The notes: generated by a model not told the origin, from the letters alone. Positions 54,611 through 62,905 are shown, counted from the first letter of the stretch. The stretch: DNA of 64,000 nucleotides from Clostridium tunisiense TJ (GCF_000300195.1 NZ_AMQH01000012.1:310001-374000), one strand, 5' to 3'. Numbers and translations: made by a program.

Positions 54611-55477
54611 ATGGGGAATTTAAATTATCACTGTAAGTGGAGGTTAGAGTTAGCAAAGAAAATTTGCGAAAAGATAAGGGGTGTGGAAGGTACAAAGGGT
54701 ATAAGGGCAATAATTGTGGGCGGTTCAGTTGCAAGAGGTTATGCTGATGAATATTCAGATATAGAAATACCTATATTTTGGGAAGAACTTCCCAATGAGA
54801 AGCTTCGAAAACTTATAGTAAAAGAATTAAATGCAGAATTTTTTTATCCATATAATCATGAAGCAAGAGAGGACAATATCATTGTAAATGAGCTTAGGAT
54901 TGATTTATGGCACATTACTCTTGAACAAGAAGAACAAGTTATAAAATCTGTAATTGAAGACTTTGAAATTGATTTTGGAAGTAGTAACGCTATAGATACC
55001 ATAAGAACTTGCATACCTATATTTGGAGAAGAAATAATAAGCTCTTGGAAAACTAAAGCAAAAGAATATCCAAAACAGATTGCAATAAGTAGTATTAATA
55101 AAGCCTTACAATCCATAGATAGTACACAGGTTGAACTTTTGATACAAAGAGAGAATTCAACATTATTGTTTGAACATATTGCTAATCTCCAAAAAAACAT
55201 ATTTATAATACTACTTGCCTTAAACAAAGAATACTTTCCAACTTTTAAATGGATGTATAAATCACTTGAAGGTTTTAAAATCAAACCTGATAATGTTGAA
55301 CAAAGATTTAGAGATGTTTTTAATTATTCCATAAAGGAAGCATATGAAAATACCTTGGCTATTTTGTTTGAAACCATTGATATGATTAACAACATATATC
55401 CAGAAGTTAATACAAATATAGTGTTAAGTAAACTAAAATCCGCTCGAATACCCCACCTTCAGCCTATAGATATTTAA
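54611..55477 (+). CDS. Nucleotidyltransferase-fold protein (DUF4037-like)
   Basis: 288 residues. IIVGGSVARGYADEYSDIEI gives the nucleotidyltransferase GS...D-x-D/E signature. INELRIDLWH-like VNELRIDLWHIT supplies a third acidic position, and a helical C-terminal domain follows. It resembles aminoglycoside-nucleotidyltransferase-like proteins of unknown substrate. AGGGGGATAAA precedes the ATG. The 55478-55679 gap holds only a doubtful 38-codon frame (55499). Confidence 0.8.
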   Translation: MGNLNYHCKWRLELAKKICEKIRGVEGTKGIRAIIVGGSVARGYADEYSDIEIPIFWEELPNEKLRKLIVKELNAEFFYPYNHEAREDNIIVNELRIDLWHITLEQEEQVIKSVIEDFEIDFGSSNAIDTIRTCIPIFGEEIISSWKTKAKEYPKQIAISSINKALQSIDSTQVELLIQRENSTLLFEHIANLQKNIFIILLALNKEYFPTFKWMYKSLEGFKIKPDNVEQRFRDVFNYSIKEAYENTLAILFETIDMINNIYPEVNTNIVLSKLKSARIPHLQPIDI

Positions 55478-55679
55478 GTTTTAGAAAGAGTTGAGATAAT
55501 GGAAATTGAAGATAGGGTTACAAATATGGAAGATTTTTTATTCTTTAAAAGTATAAGGGGAAGGATTAATTGGTTACAGTTAATACTTAACAATTTTATA
55601 GTAGAAATTAATTGAAGGTTATATGCGTAAGCTTATTATTTATTAAGTCATTTTATGAGAGATGGGAGTTAATATAGGT

Positions 55680-56507
55680 ATGAAAAGAACAGTATACTTT
55701 ATTGAAGGATTACCTGGCACTGGAAAATCAACGATTTCCAAGTGGCTAGAAGAAAAAACTGGCGCAAAATGTATTTTAGAAAGTGACTTAAATTACCCTA
55801 ATGATTTATGTAATGTAGCAGGTATTCCATTAGATGTTTACAATAAAATTTCTTGCGAATTTCCTATTATAGACGATTTCATTAAACAACATGGTATGTA
55901 TATATATGTAAATATTGAAGAGGTAAGAAACTGTTTTCCAAATGAACATAAATTATTGAGTATATTATCGGAATGGGATATTGGGGATGAATTTAATCAG
56001 CATATGACACTTTCACATTATATTCCATGTACTTTAGAGTTTTTTAATAATCGTTTTGCTCAATTACAAGAAGATTATCATAGCATAATATTTGATAGTG
56101 TGTGGCTTCAAAACCCCATAAATGAACTTCTTTCAAGAAATGCAGATAGTGAAACAATAATAAAGTATTGTTCTTCACTTGCTGAAATGTTAAAAGAGTT
56201 TAGCCTTTACTGTATTCACTTGAAACGAGATAGTGCTGATAAAACAATTAAATTTGCAACCTATGCAAAAGGAGAACAATGGACAGCTCGCGTTACTGAA
56301 TTGTTCACTAAGACACCTTATGGAACTACTCATAAATTAGAAGGTTTTAATGGGTTAATCAAATATTTCTCAGAAAGAGCTAAAATTGAAGAAGAAATCT
56401 TATCCCGTAGGATTATAAAGTGTTTACAATATACTGTTGATGAAAGTAATTGGGATAAAGTGAAAGAGTTAATATGGGAAGATTTAAAGGATAGTATAAT
56501 TATTTAA
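55680..56507 (+). CDS. P-loop NTPase/kinase-like protein
   Basis: 275 residues. FIEGLPGTGKSTISKWLEEK is Walker A at the N-terminus and SIIFDSVWLQNPINELL a possible Walker B/acceptor region; the long helical C-terminal part is typical of a group of uncharacterised clostridial and bacillar kinase-like proteins. ATG 55680 preferred: GGGAG upstream and the P-loop begins right after. Substrate unknown. Confidence 0.82.
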   Translation: MKRTVYFIEGLPGTGKSTISKWLEEKTGAKCILESDLNYPNDLCNVAGIPLDVYNKISCEFPIIDDFIKQHGMYIYVNIEEVRNCFPNEHKLLSILSEWDIGDEFNQHMTLSHYIPCTLEFFNNRFAQLQEDYHSIIFDSVWLQNPINELLSRNADSETIIKYCSSLAEMLKEFSLYCIHLKRDSADKTIKFATYAKGEQWTARVTELFTKTPYGTTHKLEGFNGLIKYFSERAKIEEEILSRRIIKCLQYTVDESNWDKVKELIWEDLKDSIII

Positions 56508-56534
56508 ATCTATACCACTATAAAATAATTCAAA

Positions 56535-56755
56535 GTAACCTTAAAATATGTCTTAATCATAGAAATATGGTTAACTTAAACTTGCAAAAGTATAAGGGGT
56601 ATGTGGGTTTTACATAGCTTTATTAACAATGTATAGAGCATATTTAAGCTTTTTAACATACTCTAAAAACTGTCATTTTACTCTTAGAGAGAAATAGAAG
56701 GATCATATAGTTAAAGATAAATAGGAATTTGAATTGTAAATTATTTATATTACTG
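56535..56755 (+). repeat. Module B copy 3
   Basis: AAATATGTCTTAATCATAGA, TTAAACTTGCAAAAGTATAA, GGGTATGTGGG ... TACATAGC imperfect hairpin, TTAAGCTTTTTAACATACTC, TTAGAGAGAAATAGAAGG, AGTTAAAGATAAATAGGAAT. It ends close before GGAGG of the GNAT gene at 56767. Confidence 0.85.
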
Positions 56756-56766
56756 GAGGTAAATGA

Positions 56767-57357
56767 ATGGATATTGAGATACGCAAGTTAATACCAGAGC
56801 TTGCAGAAGATTATGTGCATTTTTTTGACACTACGCCACACGATAACAATGTGGATGAGCATAAATGCTATTGTGTGTGTTGGTGTAATGATGATTATGA
56901 GGGAAAAGATTTTTCAACAGTAGAGAAAAGAAGAGAATGTGCCTTACAATATGTTAAAGGCAATAACATTCAAGGTTATCTTGTTTATAGTGGTGATACG
57001 GTTGTTGGATGGTGCAACGCAAATACGAAATCAGATTGTTTGAAATGCGCTAGTTGGCGAAGATTTATGGATTATGTACCTTTAGAGCAATCTAACACAG
57101 GCATAAAGGTGAAATCCATATTTTGTTTCGTGATTGCGCCGGAGATGAAAAGAAAAGGCATTGCCACACTTCTATTGGAACGTGTGTGTAAGGATGCGGT
57201 TCAGGATGGATTTGACTTTGTGGAGGCATACCCATACAAAGAATCTAGTTATCAATCATCAGATTTTGGCGGCCATTTTGAGATGTATAAAAAAAGTGGA
57301 TTTAATGTGTCTTTTGAGACTGAACAAGGGCTTGTCATGAGGAAGCGGTTAAAGTAG
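56767..57357 (+). CDS. GNAT acetyltransferase
   Basis: 196 residues, Cys-rich N-terminal third (CYCVCWCNDD). FCFVIAPEMKRKGIATLLLE carries the acetyl-CoA loop KRKGIA, EAYPYKESSYQSSDFGGHFE then MYKKSGFNV closes the fold. This Cys-rich GNAT type is common in clostridia. GGAGGTAAATGA precedes the ATG. Confidence 0.9.
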   Translation: MDIEIRKLIPELAEDYVHFFDTTPHDNNVDEHKCYCVCWCNDDYEGKDFSTVEKRRECALQYVKGNNIQGYLVYSGDTVVGWCNANTKSDCLKCASWRRFMDYVPLEQSNTGIKVKSIFCFVIAPEMKRKGIATLLLERVCKDAVQDGFDFVEAYPYKESSYQSSDFGGHFEMYKKSGFNVSFETEQGLVMRKRLK

Positions 57358-57392
57358 TACTTTTCAAAATAAGCAATATATTAAGCTGACTA

Positions 57393-57416
57393 ATTCCAAT
57401 TTATAGAGTTAATTAT
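57393..57416 (+). repeat. Module A head only
   Basis: AATTCCAATTTATAGAGTTA, after which the copy breaks off into the GGGGGGGATAAAG ribosome binding site of the next gene. A bare cassette junction without terminator or promoter. Confidence 0.75.
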
Positions 57417-57433
57417 TGGGGGGGGGATAAAGG

Positions 57434-58063
57434 ATGAAAGATGGTAGAGAACACACTATTAGAAGAATTATTGGATTATTAGTTTTTCTTCAGTTATTAT
57501 TATTTGGAATAAAACAATGTCTTTTTATTTTTTTCAAAAGAACTGATTATTTAGACAGCATGGCATCTATGTTTACTATGATAATTATTATAGTTTTATT
57601 TATAATTTTCACAAGAAAACAGAATGTATCACTTTTAATATTTCCTGAAAAATTTGGTGTGTTTTATAAACTTGCTACCATTGTTGTGGTAGTTCTATTT
57701 ATTACCACTCCGTCTAATTTTACTGGTGGATCTCAAGCAATAACCTTACTTGTTTACAGTAGTATCGTGACACCAATTTTTGAAGAGTTGATATTCCGAG
57801 GGTATGTTTGGAATAAACTTAGTACAATATTTTCAAAAGAATGGAAAACATATATTGTTTCTACAATACTATTTGCATTGTGGCATATCGGTTATATTAG
57901 TGCTATTGCCTTTCGTGTGGAAAGTGGACTTGTAAATGCTATGATATGGAAAGTAATATCAGGTTTGTGCTTTGGAATTATTTTAGGGGCTATTCGATTA
58001 AAAACTAAAAACAGTTACTCAACAATATTGTTGCATGGAGTCCTAAATATATTTGGTAGATAA
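57434..58063 (+). CDS. CPBP-family intramembrane metalloprotease (CAAX protease-like)
   Basis: 209 residues, about six hydrophobic helices. TPIFEELIFRGYVW contains EExxxR, FALWHIGYI the FxxxH motif and the final ILLHGVLNIFG the HxxxN motif: all three catalytic motifs of the CPBP/Abi family. Relatives act in bacteriocin self-immunity or peptide processing. GGGGGGGATAAAGG before the ATG. No promoter module upstream, so it is probably read from the GNAT unit. Confidence 0.92.
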   Translation: MKDGREHTIRRIIGLLVFLQLLLFGIKQCLFIFFKRTDYLDSMASMFTMIIIIVLFIIFTRKQNVSLLIFPEKFGVFYKLATIVVVVLFITTPSNFTGGSQAITLLVYSSIVTPIFEELIFRGYVWNKLSTIFSKEWKTYIVSTILFALWHIGYISAIAFRVESGLVNAMIWKVISGLCFGIILGAIRLKTKNSYSTILLHGVLNIFGR

Positions 58064-58117
58064 ATATTACATTCCGAATTTGAAGTTAAATTATAATTTA
58101 GGGGGGTACTGTATTAT

Positions 58118-58645
58118 ATGGAAATGATTGATATTTATGACGAATTAGGTCAAAAATGTGGTAAGACCGAGGAAAAATACGAGACTCATAGAAAAGGACT
58201 TATTCATAAAGGTGTTTGTGTATGGATTATTAATTCTAATGATGAGATACTACTACAAACTCGAAATAGTCAAGTTATGTTCCCAAATATGATGGATATT
58301 TCATTTTCAGGGCATATCCAAGCTGGTGAAACATCTTTAGAAGCAGCTATACGAGAAGGAAAAGAAGAACTTGGCATTGATTTAGAAATGGATAAACTCC
58401 AGTATCTCTTTTCGTGTCGAGAGTATGGGGAAGTTGATGGATATATTGAAAATGAAATAGATGATGTGTTCCTTTATAGAACGGATATTCTTTTAGAGGA
58501 GTATTCTTTCTACGATAATGAAGTGAAAGAGGTATCCTATGTTTCACTTGAGAAATTCAAAATAATGGTAGAAACACATTCCACAATGCTTATGCCTTAC
58601 AAAACACATTATATTTTTTTACTAACAGCCTTGGATAGGTGGTAA
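58118..58645 (+). CDS. Nudix hydrolase, isopentenyl-diphosphate-isomerase-like
   Basis: 175 residues. MEMIDIYDELGQKCGKTEEK is the typical start of the YfcD/Idi-like Nudix group, HKGVCVWIIN, then the Nudix box GHIQAGETSLEAAIREGKEE followed by LGI. The first Gly pair of the box is SGH rather than GGH, as in this group. GGGGGGTACTGTATT before the ATG. Confidence 0.9.
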   Translation: MEMIDIYDELGQKCGKTEEKYETHRKGLIHKGVCVWIINSNDEILLQTRNSQVMFPNMMDISFSGHIQAGETSLEAAIREGKEELGIDLEMDKLQYLFSCREYGEVDGYIENEIDDVFLYRTDILLEEYSFYDNEVKEVSYVSLEKFKIMVETHSTMLMPYKTHYIFLLTALDRW

Positions 58646-58690
58646 ATTTAGTCGATTATATGGACTTGATTTCGTACTTACCATGACAAA

Positions 58691-58820
58691 TTCCAATTTC
58701 TAAAGTTGAAGTAATACAACTTTAGTTTTTATGTAAGTAATTAAAAGACATAGGTATATTATTTCAGCAATTATATGGGGAAAAAAAATGTTTTAAAAGT
58801 AGCTGTAGTAAATTAATCAA
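58691..58820 (+). repeat. Module A, short form, promoter damaged
   Basis: Head TTCCAATTTCTAAAGTTGAA with perfect hairpin AAAGTTG-AAGTAATA-CAACTTT and AGTTTTTA. Then GGTATATTATTTCAGCAATT and ATATGGGGAAAAAAAATG. The palindrome has two changes and the -10 is replaced by GGGGAAAAAAA, so the promoter is probably weak or dead. It ends AGCTGTAGTAAATTAATC. Confidence 0.85.
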
Positions 58821-58840
58821 AGTTAGTTAGGAGGATTGTT

Positions 58841-59152
58841 ATGGGAAAAATTGTAACTGTTGGAGGGGTAAATCCACCATCATCACTGGACTTGATTGAT
58901 AAGGAAATTATAAAGCTTACTAATAAAAAGTATCCCAAAATACTTTATGTTCCTACAGCGGGTGGAGACAACCTAGGTTATTGTGATTTTTACAGAGGAA
59001 TATATGAAGGACGTTTTGGCTGTGAAATGGATGTGCTTTTTTTAATCAACGAAACACCCACAGAAAAAGAAATCCGAGAAAAAATATTTTCATCAGATAT
59101 TATATATGTAGGTGGAGGTTTACATGATGGACTTGAAGTCAGGGATTTCTGA
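58841..59152 (+). pseudogene. Peptidase E (S51) N-terminal half, fused to the next gene's ribosome binding site
   Basis: 103 codons: GKIVTVGGVNPPSSLDLIDK, KYPKILYVPTAGGDNLGYCD and SSDIIYVGGGLHDG. Peptidase E-like proteins have YVGGGNT here and then the GTSAGA nucleophile, both missing. Similarity ends at the Gly-rich turn, whose GTGGAGG codons double as the ribosome binding site of the following hydrolase gene. GGAGGATTGTT precedes the ATG. Not active as a protease. Confidence 0.8.
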
Positions 59153-60062
59153 AATTATTGGTATTAAAGCTGATGATATACCAGCTTCAATTGAATATAG
59201 GATAATAGAATCCATAAAAGAAGTTGGGTATGAGAGACAGCTTATTAAGTATAACACCAATGGAGATACAGTCAGTGCCTTTCTTTTAATTCCCGATGTT
59301 CTTAATAATAATCCTGCAATACTAATAAATCACCAGCATAACAGCCAGCGGCATTTAGGGAAAAGTGAGGTATGCGGATTAGCTGGTAATCCCTTGCAGG
59401 CTTTTGGACCAGAATTAGCGAGAAAGGGATTTGTTGTTTTAGCACCTGACTCGATATGCTTTGAAGAGAGACGGAAAGATGCGCAGGGGATAGTACCTCT
59501 ACCAGGGGATGAGGATTTTTTTCAACATTTAAATGAAATGTGTTACCGTATCTTAAAGGGTGATAATCTTATGAAAAAAGTACTGCTTGACGCTATGAAC
59601 GGAGTAACTTTACTGTCTGAACTTACTTTTACTGATAATAAAAAGATTTGCTCACTGGGGCATTCTTATGGTGGAAACACCGTGCTATTCCTGTCTGCAT
59701 TAGATGAACGGATCTGTTTTAGCTGTGCAAGTGGAAGCGCATGCACCTATGAGAACCGAATGCTAAATGATGTAGGTATTGAACTGGCAAGCGTGATTCC
59801 GGGTTTCAACAAAAGCTATGATATATTTGATTTAGTACACTGTATTGCTCCAAGACCGTTATTGATTGTCTCTGCGGATGAAGACAAATACTCGAGGGAT
59901 GCAGACTTTATTGTTGAAGAAGCTCGTCCATCATATGCAAAATATGGGGCTCATAATAAATTATGTCATAAGAGATATAATGGTGGACATGGACTGACAA
60001 AAGAGAGGTTTGATTACATCATCGAATGGTTGTGTATGAGTGCTGAAAACACCGTATTATAA
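59124..60062 (+). CDS. Alpha/beta hydrolase, dienelactone-hydrolase/acetyl-esterase-like
   Basis: 312 residues. PAILINHQHNSQRHLGKSEV, LARKGFVVLAPDSICFEERR, SLGHSYGGNTVLFLSA (nucleophile elbow), RPLLIVSADEDKYS and NGGHGLTKERFDYIIEWL with the catalytic His. It resembles large esterases of the acetyl xylan esterase type. Start ATG 59124 or 59127; GGAGG at 59114-59118 serves either. The first 29 bases overlap the peptidase E fragment. Confidence 0.85.
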   Translation: MMDLKSGISEIIGIKADDIPASIEYRIIESIKEVGYERQLIKYNTNGDTVSAFLLIPDVLNNNPAILINHQHNSQRHLGKSEVCGLAGNPLQAFGPELARKGFVVLAPDSICFEERRKDAQGIVPLPGDEDFFQHLNEMCYRILKGDNLMKKVLLDAMNGVTLLSELTFTDNKKICSLGHSYGGNTVLFLSALDERICFSCASGSACTYENRMLNDVGIELASVIPGFNKSYDIFDLVHCIAPRPLLIVSADEDKYSRDADFIVEEARPSYAKYGAHNKLCHKRYNGGHGLTKERFDYIIEWLCMSAENTVL

Positions 60063-60094
60063 GCGTTATATGAAGATATTTTACTTCACCTTCT

Positions 60095-60290
60095 TCTTAA
60101 GATATGTCTTAATCATAGAATTATAATTAATTTAAACCTACAAAAATATAAATGGTATGTAGTTTATACATAATCTTTCTACCAATAAATAAAGCGTATT
60201 TAAGCTTTCTGATATACCCTTTAAGACTTGTGCTTTTAATTTAAGAGAGGAACAGAAGAATTGTATAATTAAAGGTAAATAGCAATGTAA
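60095..60290 (+). repeat. Module B copy 4
   Basis: TTCTTAAGATATGTCTTAAT, AATTTAAACCTACAAAAATA, TGGTATGTAGTTTATACATA, CCAATAAATAAAGCGTATTT, TTTAAGAGAGGAACAGAAG, AATTAAAGGTAAATAGCAAT. It ends in AAAGGGGTGG, the ribosome binding site of the next gene. Confidence 0.85.
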
Positions 60291-60306
60291 AGGGGTGGAT
60301 TGTGTT

Positions 60307-60876
60307 TTGAAGAAATACCTTTATCATGGCTCTGATTATTCTGGAATTACAGAATTGGAAGCTCGTTCTAAACTCTATAATACCGATAAAAAAGTAGTAT
60401 ATTTGACAGATAATATTCCCTATGCATTGTATTATATTTGGGATGAAAAACACAACGGCTATAGTGGGAAACATGTTACAGGTTGGATTAAGAATGGAGT
60501 TGCATATTATGAAGAGCAATTTCCTGATCAATTAAAAACTTTCTATAAAGGAGTTTCTGGCTATCTCTATTGCATTTCCAAGAATTCTGGTATTCAATCC
60601 GTTGAAAACAGAGAATGTCTGTATTATAGTTTGAAAAATACCGTTATAGCTAAAGTTGATTATATTTCTGTTGTATATGAAGAACTTTTGAAATATGAAG
60701 CATCAGGTAAGTTTAAGGTGTTACGATACAACGAACAATCGAAAAAGCGTCAAGACGAACTAATTGATTTGATTGCAATAAGTATTGTTAAGTCAGACTT
60801 TTTCAAGGACAATGAAGCCAAGGCACAGTTTATGAAAAAATATTTTGTTAAGGCATGGGAGAAGGCTCTTAAGTAG
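60307..60876 (+). CDS. Hypothetical protein, possible ADP-ribosyltransferase-like fold
   Basis: 189 residues. KKYLYHGSDYSGITELEA, VVYLTDNIPYALYYIW and SVENRECLYYS resemble the H..., S/T-strand and late Glu arrangement of ART-fold proteins (the YHGS opening is common in toxin or DNA-modifying ART relatives). The catalytic assignment is weak. TTG 60307 gives MKKYLYHGS with GGGGTGG upstream; GTG 60295 touches that site. Confidence 0.5.
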   Translation: MKKYLYHGSDYSGITELEARSKLYNTDKKVVYLTDNIPYALYYIWDEKHNGYSGKHVTGWIKNGVAYYEEQFPDQLKTFYKGVSGYLYCISKNSGIQSVENRECLYYSLKNTVIAKVDYISVVYEELLKYEASGKFKVLRYNEQSKKRQDELIDLIAISIVKSDFFKDNEAKAQFMKKYFVKAWEKALK

Positions 60877-60909
60877 CAATAAATTTCAATTTTCAGTTGA
60901 GAGTATAAA

Positions 60910-61290
60910 TTCCAATTTCTAGAGTTGAAGTAAGATAATTTTAGTTTTTTGATCTTTCAAATATCTATTTAGTTGCATCCTATAATATGAAGAGTTCAAT
61001 ACAAGCCCTAGGTTTATGAAAAATTTAAGTAGTCACTAAGAAAAGTACCCAAGCAGTTATTAAGCTATGGTGCAATTTTCTCAGTGGCTTATTTTCATGC
61101 CACTAAAAGTTTAAACTCAACTAATAGGTAGGCATTCATATCTGAAGCTTATACGACCTTTAAATCGCAATTGGAATTTGTTTTTGACTTAATTTTTATG
61201 TAAGTAATGAAAAGGTACAGGTATATTATTACAGTAATTTTGTGGTAAAATTGAATTACTAGAGTTATATAAGAATTTAATATAAAGTCA
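60910..61290 (+). repeat. Module A, complete long form
   Basis: Head TTCCAATTTCTAGAGTTGAA, middle TTTCAAATATCTATTTAGTT and GCATCCTATAATATGAAGAG, hairpin GTCACTAAGAAAAGTACCC ... AATTTTCTCAGTGGCTTATT (61032-61097), CAACTAATAGGTAGGCATTC, TTTTTGACTTAATTTTTATG, promoter GGTATATTATTACAG ... TGGTAAAAT (61220-61251), ACTAGAGTTATATAAGAA. The tail after the promoter matches the 52602 copy. Confidence 0.92.
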
Positions 61291-61329
61291 AACTAGTAGA
61301 TTATGAAAAATACATTAAGGAGGATTATT

Positions 61330-61995
61330 ATGGGGATTTCTGTTGATGAACTTTTTACATTGAGTGAATTAGATGCACAAGCAATATTTTGTGGGGTTAA
61401 GTATCCTTGGGAAGTTCTTGCAAGTATTAATACTTTTATTTTTGAATATGCAAAAACTTTGCCTAATGATTTTGAAAGAATAGAGGAATTTATATGGGTT
61501 GGCAAAGGCACTACTATTGAAAAAAGTGCTCTGATAAAAGGTCCTGCGATAATTGGTTATAATTGTGAAATCAGACATTCTGCTTATATTAGAGGAAATG
61601 TTATCATTGGTAATGATGTTGTTGTTGGAAACTCAACTGAAATTAAAAATTCAATTCTCTTTAACAAAGTGCAGGTTCCACATTATAATTATGTTAGTGA
61701 TTCAATATTAGGGTATAAATCCCATTTAGGGGCTGGTGCAATAACCTCCAATTTAAAATCTAATGGAACATTGGTAAAAGTAAAATATGGTACAGATATT
61801 ATTGAAACTGGTTTAAGAAAATTTGGCGCAATTTTAGGTGATTCATCGGAAGTAGGATGTAATGCAGTTTTAAACCCAGGGACAATATTAGGGAAAGATA
61901 GTATCGTTTATCCATTATGTTCTGTGAGGGGTTATATTCCAGAGAATAGTATTTTGAAAAGTAGTGGTGAAATTGTAGAGAGAAAACAAAGTTAA
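61330..61995 (+). CDS. Left-handed beta-helix nucleotidyl/acetyltransferase-like protein
   Basis: 221 residues. After a helical start (LFTLSELDAQAIFCG) the hexapeptide repeats run through GTTIEKSALIKGPAIIGYNC, IRGNVIIGNDVVVGNSTEIK, SILGYKSHLGAGAITSNL and SEVGCNAVLNPGTILGKDSI. This is the GlmU C-terminal type of fold, lacking a pyrophosphorylase domain. Probably an acyl- or acetyltransferase, or a sugar-phosphate-binding protein. ATG 61330 with AAGGAGG upstream. Confidence 0.85.
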   Translation: MGISVDELFTLSELDAQAIFCGVKYPWEVLASINTFIFEYAKTLPNDFERIEEFIWVGKGTTIEKSALIKGPAIIGYNCEIRHSAYIRGNVIIGNDVVVGNSTEIKNSILFNKVQVPHYNYVSDSILGYKSHLGAGAITSNLKSNGTLVKVKYGTDIIETGLRKFGAILGDSSEVGCNAVLNPGTILGKDSIVYPLCSVRGYIPENSILKSSGEIVERKQS

Positions 61996-62044
61996 GTAAT
62001 TAGAATATTTGTCTAGGATTTCGGTTCTAGAAGTAAGTTTTACA

Positions 62045-62250
62045 GTATTTTACTTCACCAAATTCTTAAAATATGTCTTAACCATAGAATTATGATTAAT
62101 TTAAATATATATAAATATGAAGGTTATGTAGTTTCTGCATAGCCTTTCTTCCAATAAATAAAGCATAGTGAAATGTATAATATACTCTGAAAAACTTGTT
62201 CTCCCAATCTAAGAGAGCAATAGAAAAATCATATATAAAAGATTAAGAGT
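62045..62250 (+). repeat. Module B copy 5
   Basis: AAATATGTCTTAACCATAGA, AATTTAAATATATATAAATA, hairpin GGTTATGTAG-TTT-CTGCATAGCC with TTTCTT, CTCTGAAAAACTTGTTCTCC, AATCTAAGAGAGCAATAGAA. After it, a short unassigned frame at 62280-62363 (MINQAKEVLKWYDNMQNPIP) ends without function. Confidence 0.85.
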
Positions 62251-62404
62251 GATTTAGATAACAGAATAATTGGCACCATGATAAATCAAGCCAAAGAAGT
62301 ACTTAAGTGGTATGATAATATGCAAAATCCCATTCCTACTTGGTATGAGGGCTGCAAAAAATGAGTAAAAAAGAAGTCGATAAAATCTAATTTGGAGGTT
62401 AATC

Positions 62405-62752
62405 ATGAAAAAATGGTATGATGAGGAGTACAAATTTGAAATTGAGGTAACTGGGTTTCTTCGCAGTGACCATACAGAGCGGTACTGCCGAAATGGCGAG
62501 GAAGTAGGGGATAAGTATACCTGTACCTATGGCTGTCCCGTAAATAAAGATGGGCAGGGTATTTGTTCAAAGGTTATGCTAATTATGTTCCCAATCATGG
62601 AGTCGGTGAGAAGTGGCGGGGATTTAGAGAACATAGGTGGCAATGATAAATATAGCAAGGATATTGTATGCCCAGATGGCTGCGTCATGTTCAGGTTGAC
62701 GGCAAAGAAACTTCACAATGAGAATTTTTATAAAGGGAAGTTTTTTGATTAG
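62405..62752 (+). CDS. TIGR04076-type Cys-rich protein
   Basis: 115 residues. CRNGEEVGDKYTCTYGCPVN, GICSKVMLIMFPIMESVRSG, IVCPDGCVMFRLTAK: the conserved Cys and Gly-Asp-Lys pattern of TIGR04076, a family of unknown function frequent in anaerobes. The N-terminal 20 residues (FEIEVTGFLRSDHTER) are part of the usual length. GGAGGTTAATC before the ATG. Confidence 0.85.
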   Translation: MKKWYDEEYKFEIEVTGFLRSDHTERYCRNGEEVGDKYTCTYGCPVNKDGQGICSKVMLIMFPIMESVRSGGDLENIGGNDKYSKDIVCPDGCVMFRLTAKKLHNENFYKGKFFD

Positions 62753-62799
62753 TTTTGACTTTTATTGTGGTCAGTTTGAAGATAACTGTAATATATAAA

Positions 62800-62905
62800 T
62801 TCCAATTTCTATAGTTGAAGTAATGTAAGATTAAAGACTTGCTCTTTAATCTAAGAGAGCAAGAAAAAATAATATAGTTAAAGAATAATAGTAATTTACT
62901 TAGAA
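62800..62905 (+). repeat. Module A head joined to module B tail
   Basis: TTCCAATTTCTATAGTTGAA (A head), then AAGACTTGCTCTTTAATCTA, AGAGAGCAAGAAAAAATAAT, AGTTAAAGAATAATAGTAAT (B tail). Hybrid of the two modules, the reverse order of the fusion at 34757. Confidence 0.75.

Noticed and set aside
55499-55615. 38-codon open frame (MEIEDRVTNM start)
   Set aside because: No ribosome binding site and no family resemblance; too short to support.
58118-58645. True isopentenyl-diphosphate isomerase
   Set aside because: Nudix group resembles Idi, but no isoprenoid genes are near and this subgroup is mostly of unknown substrate.
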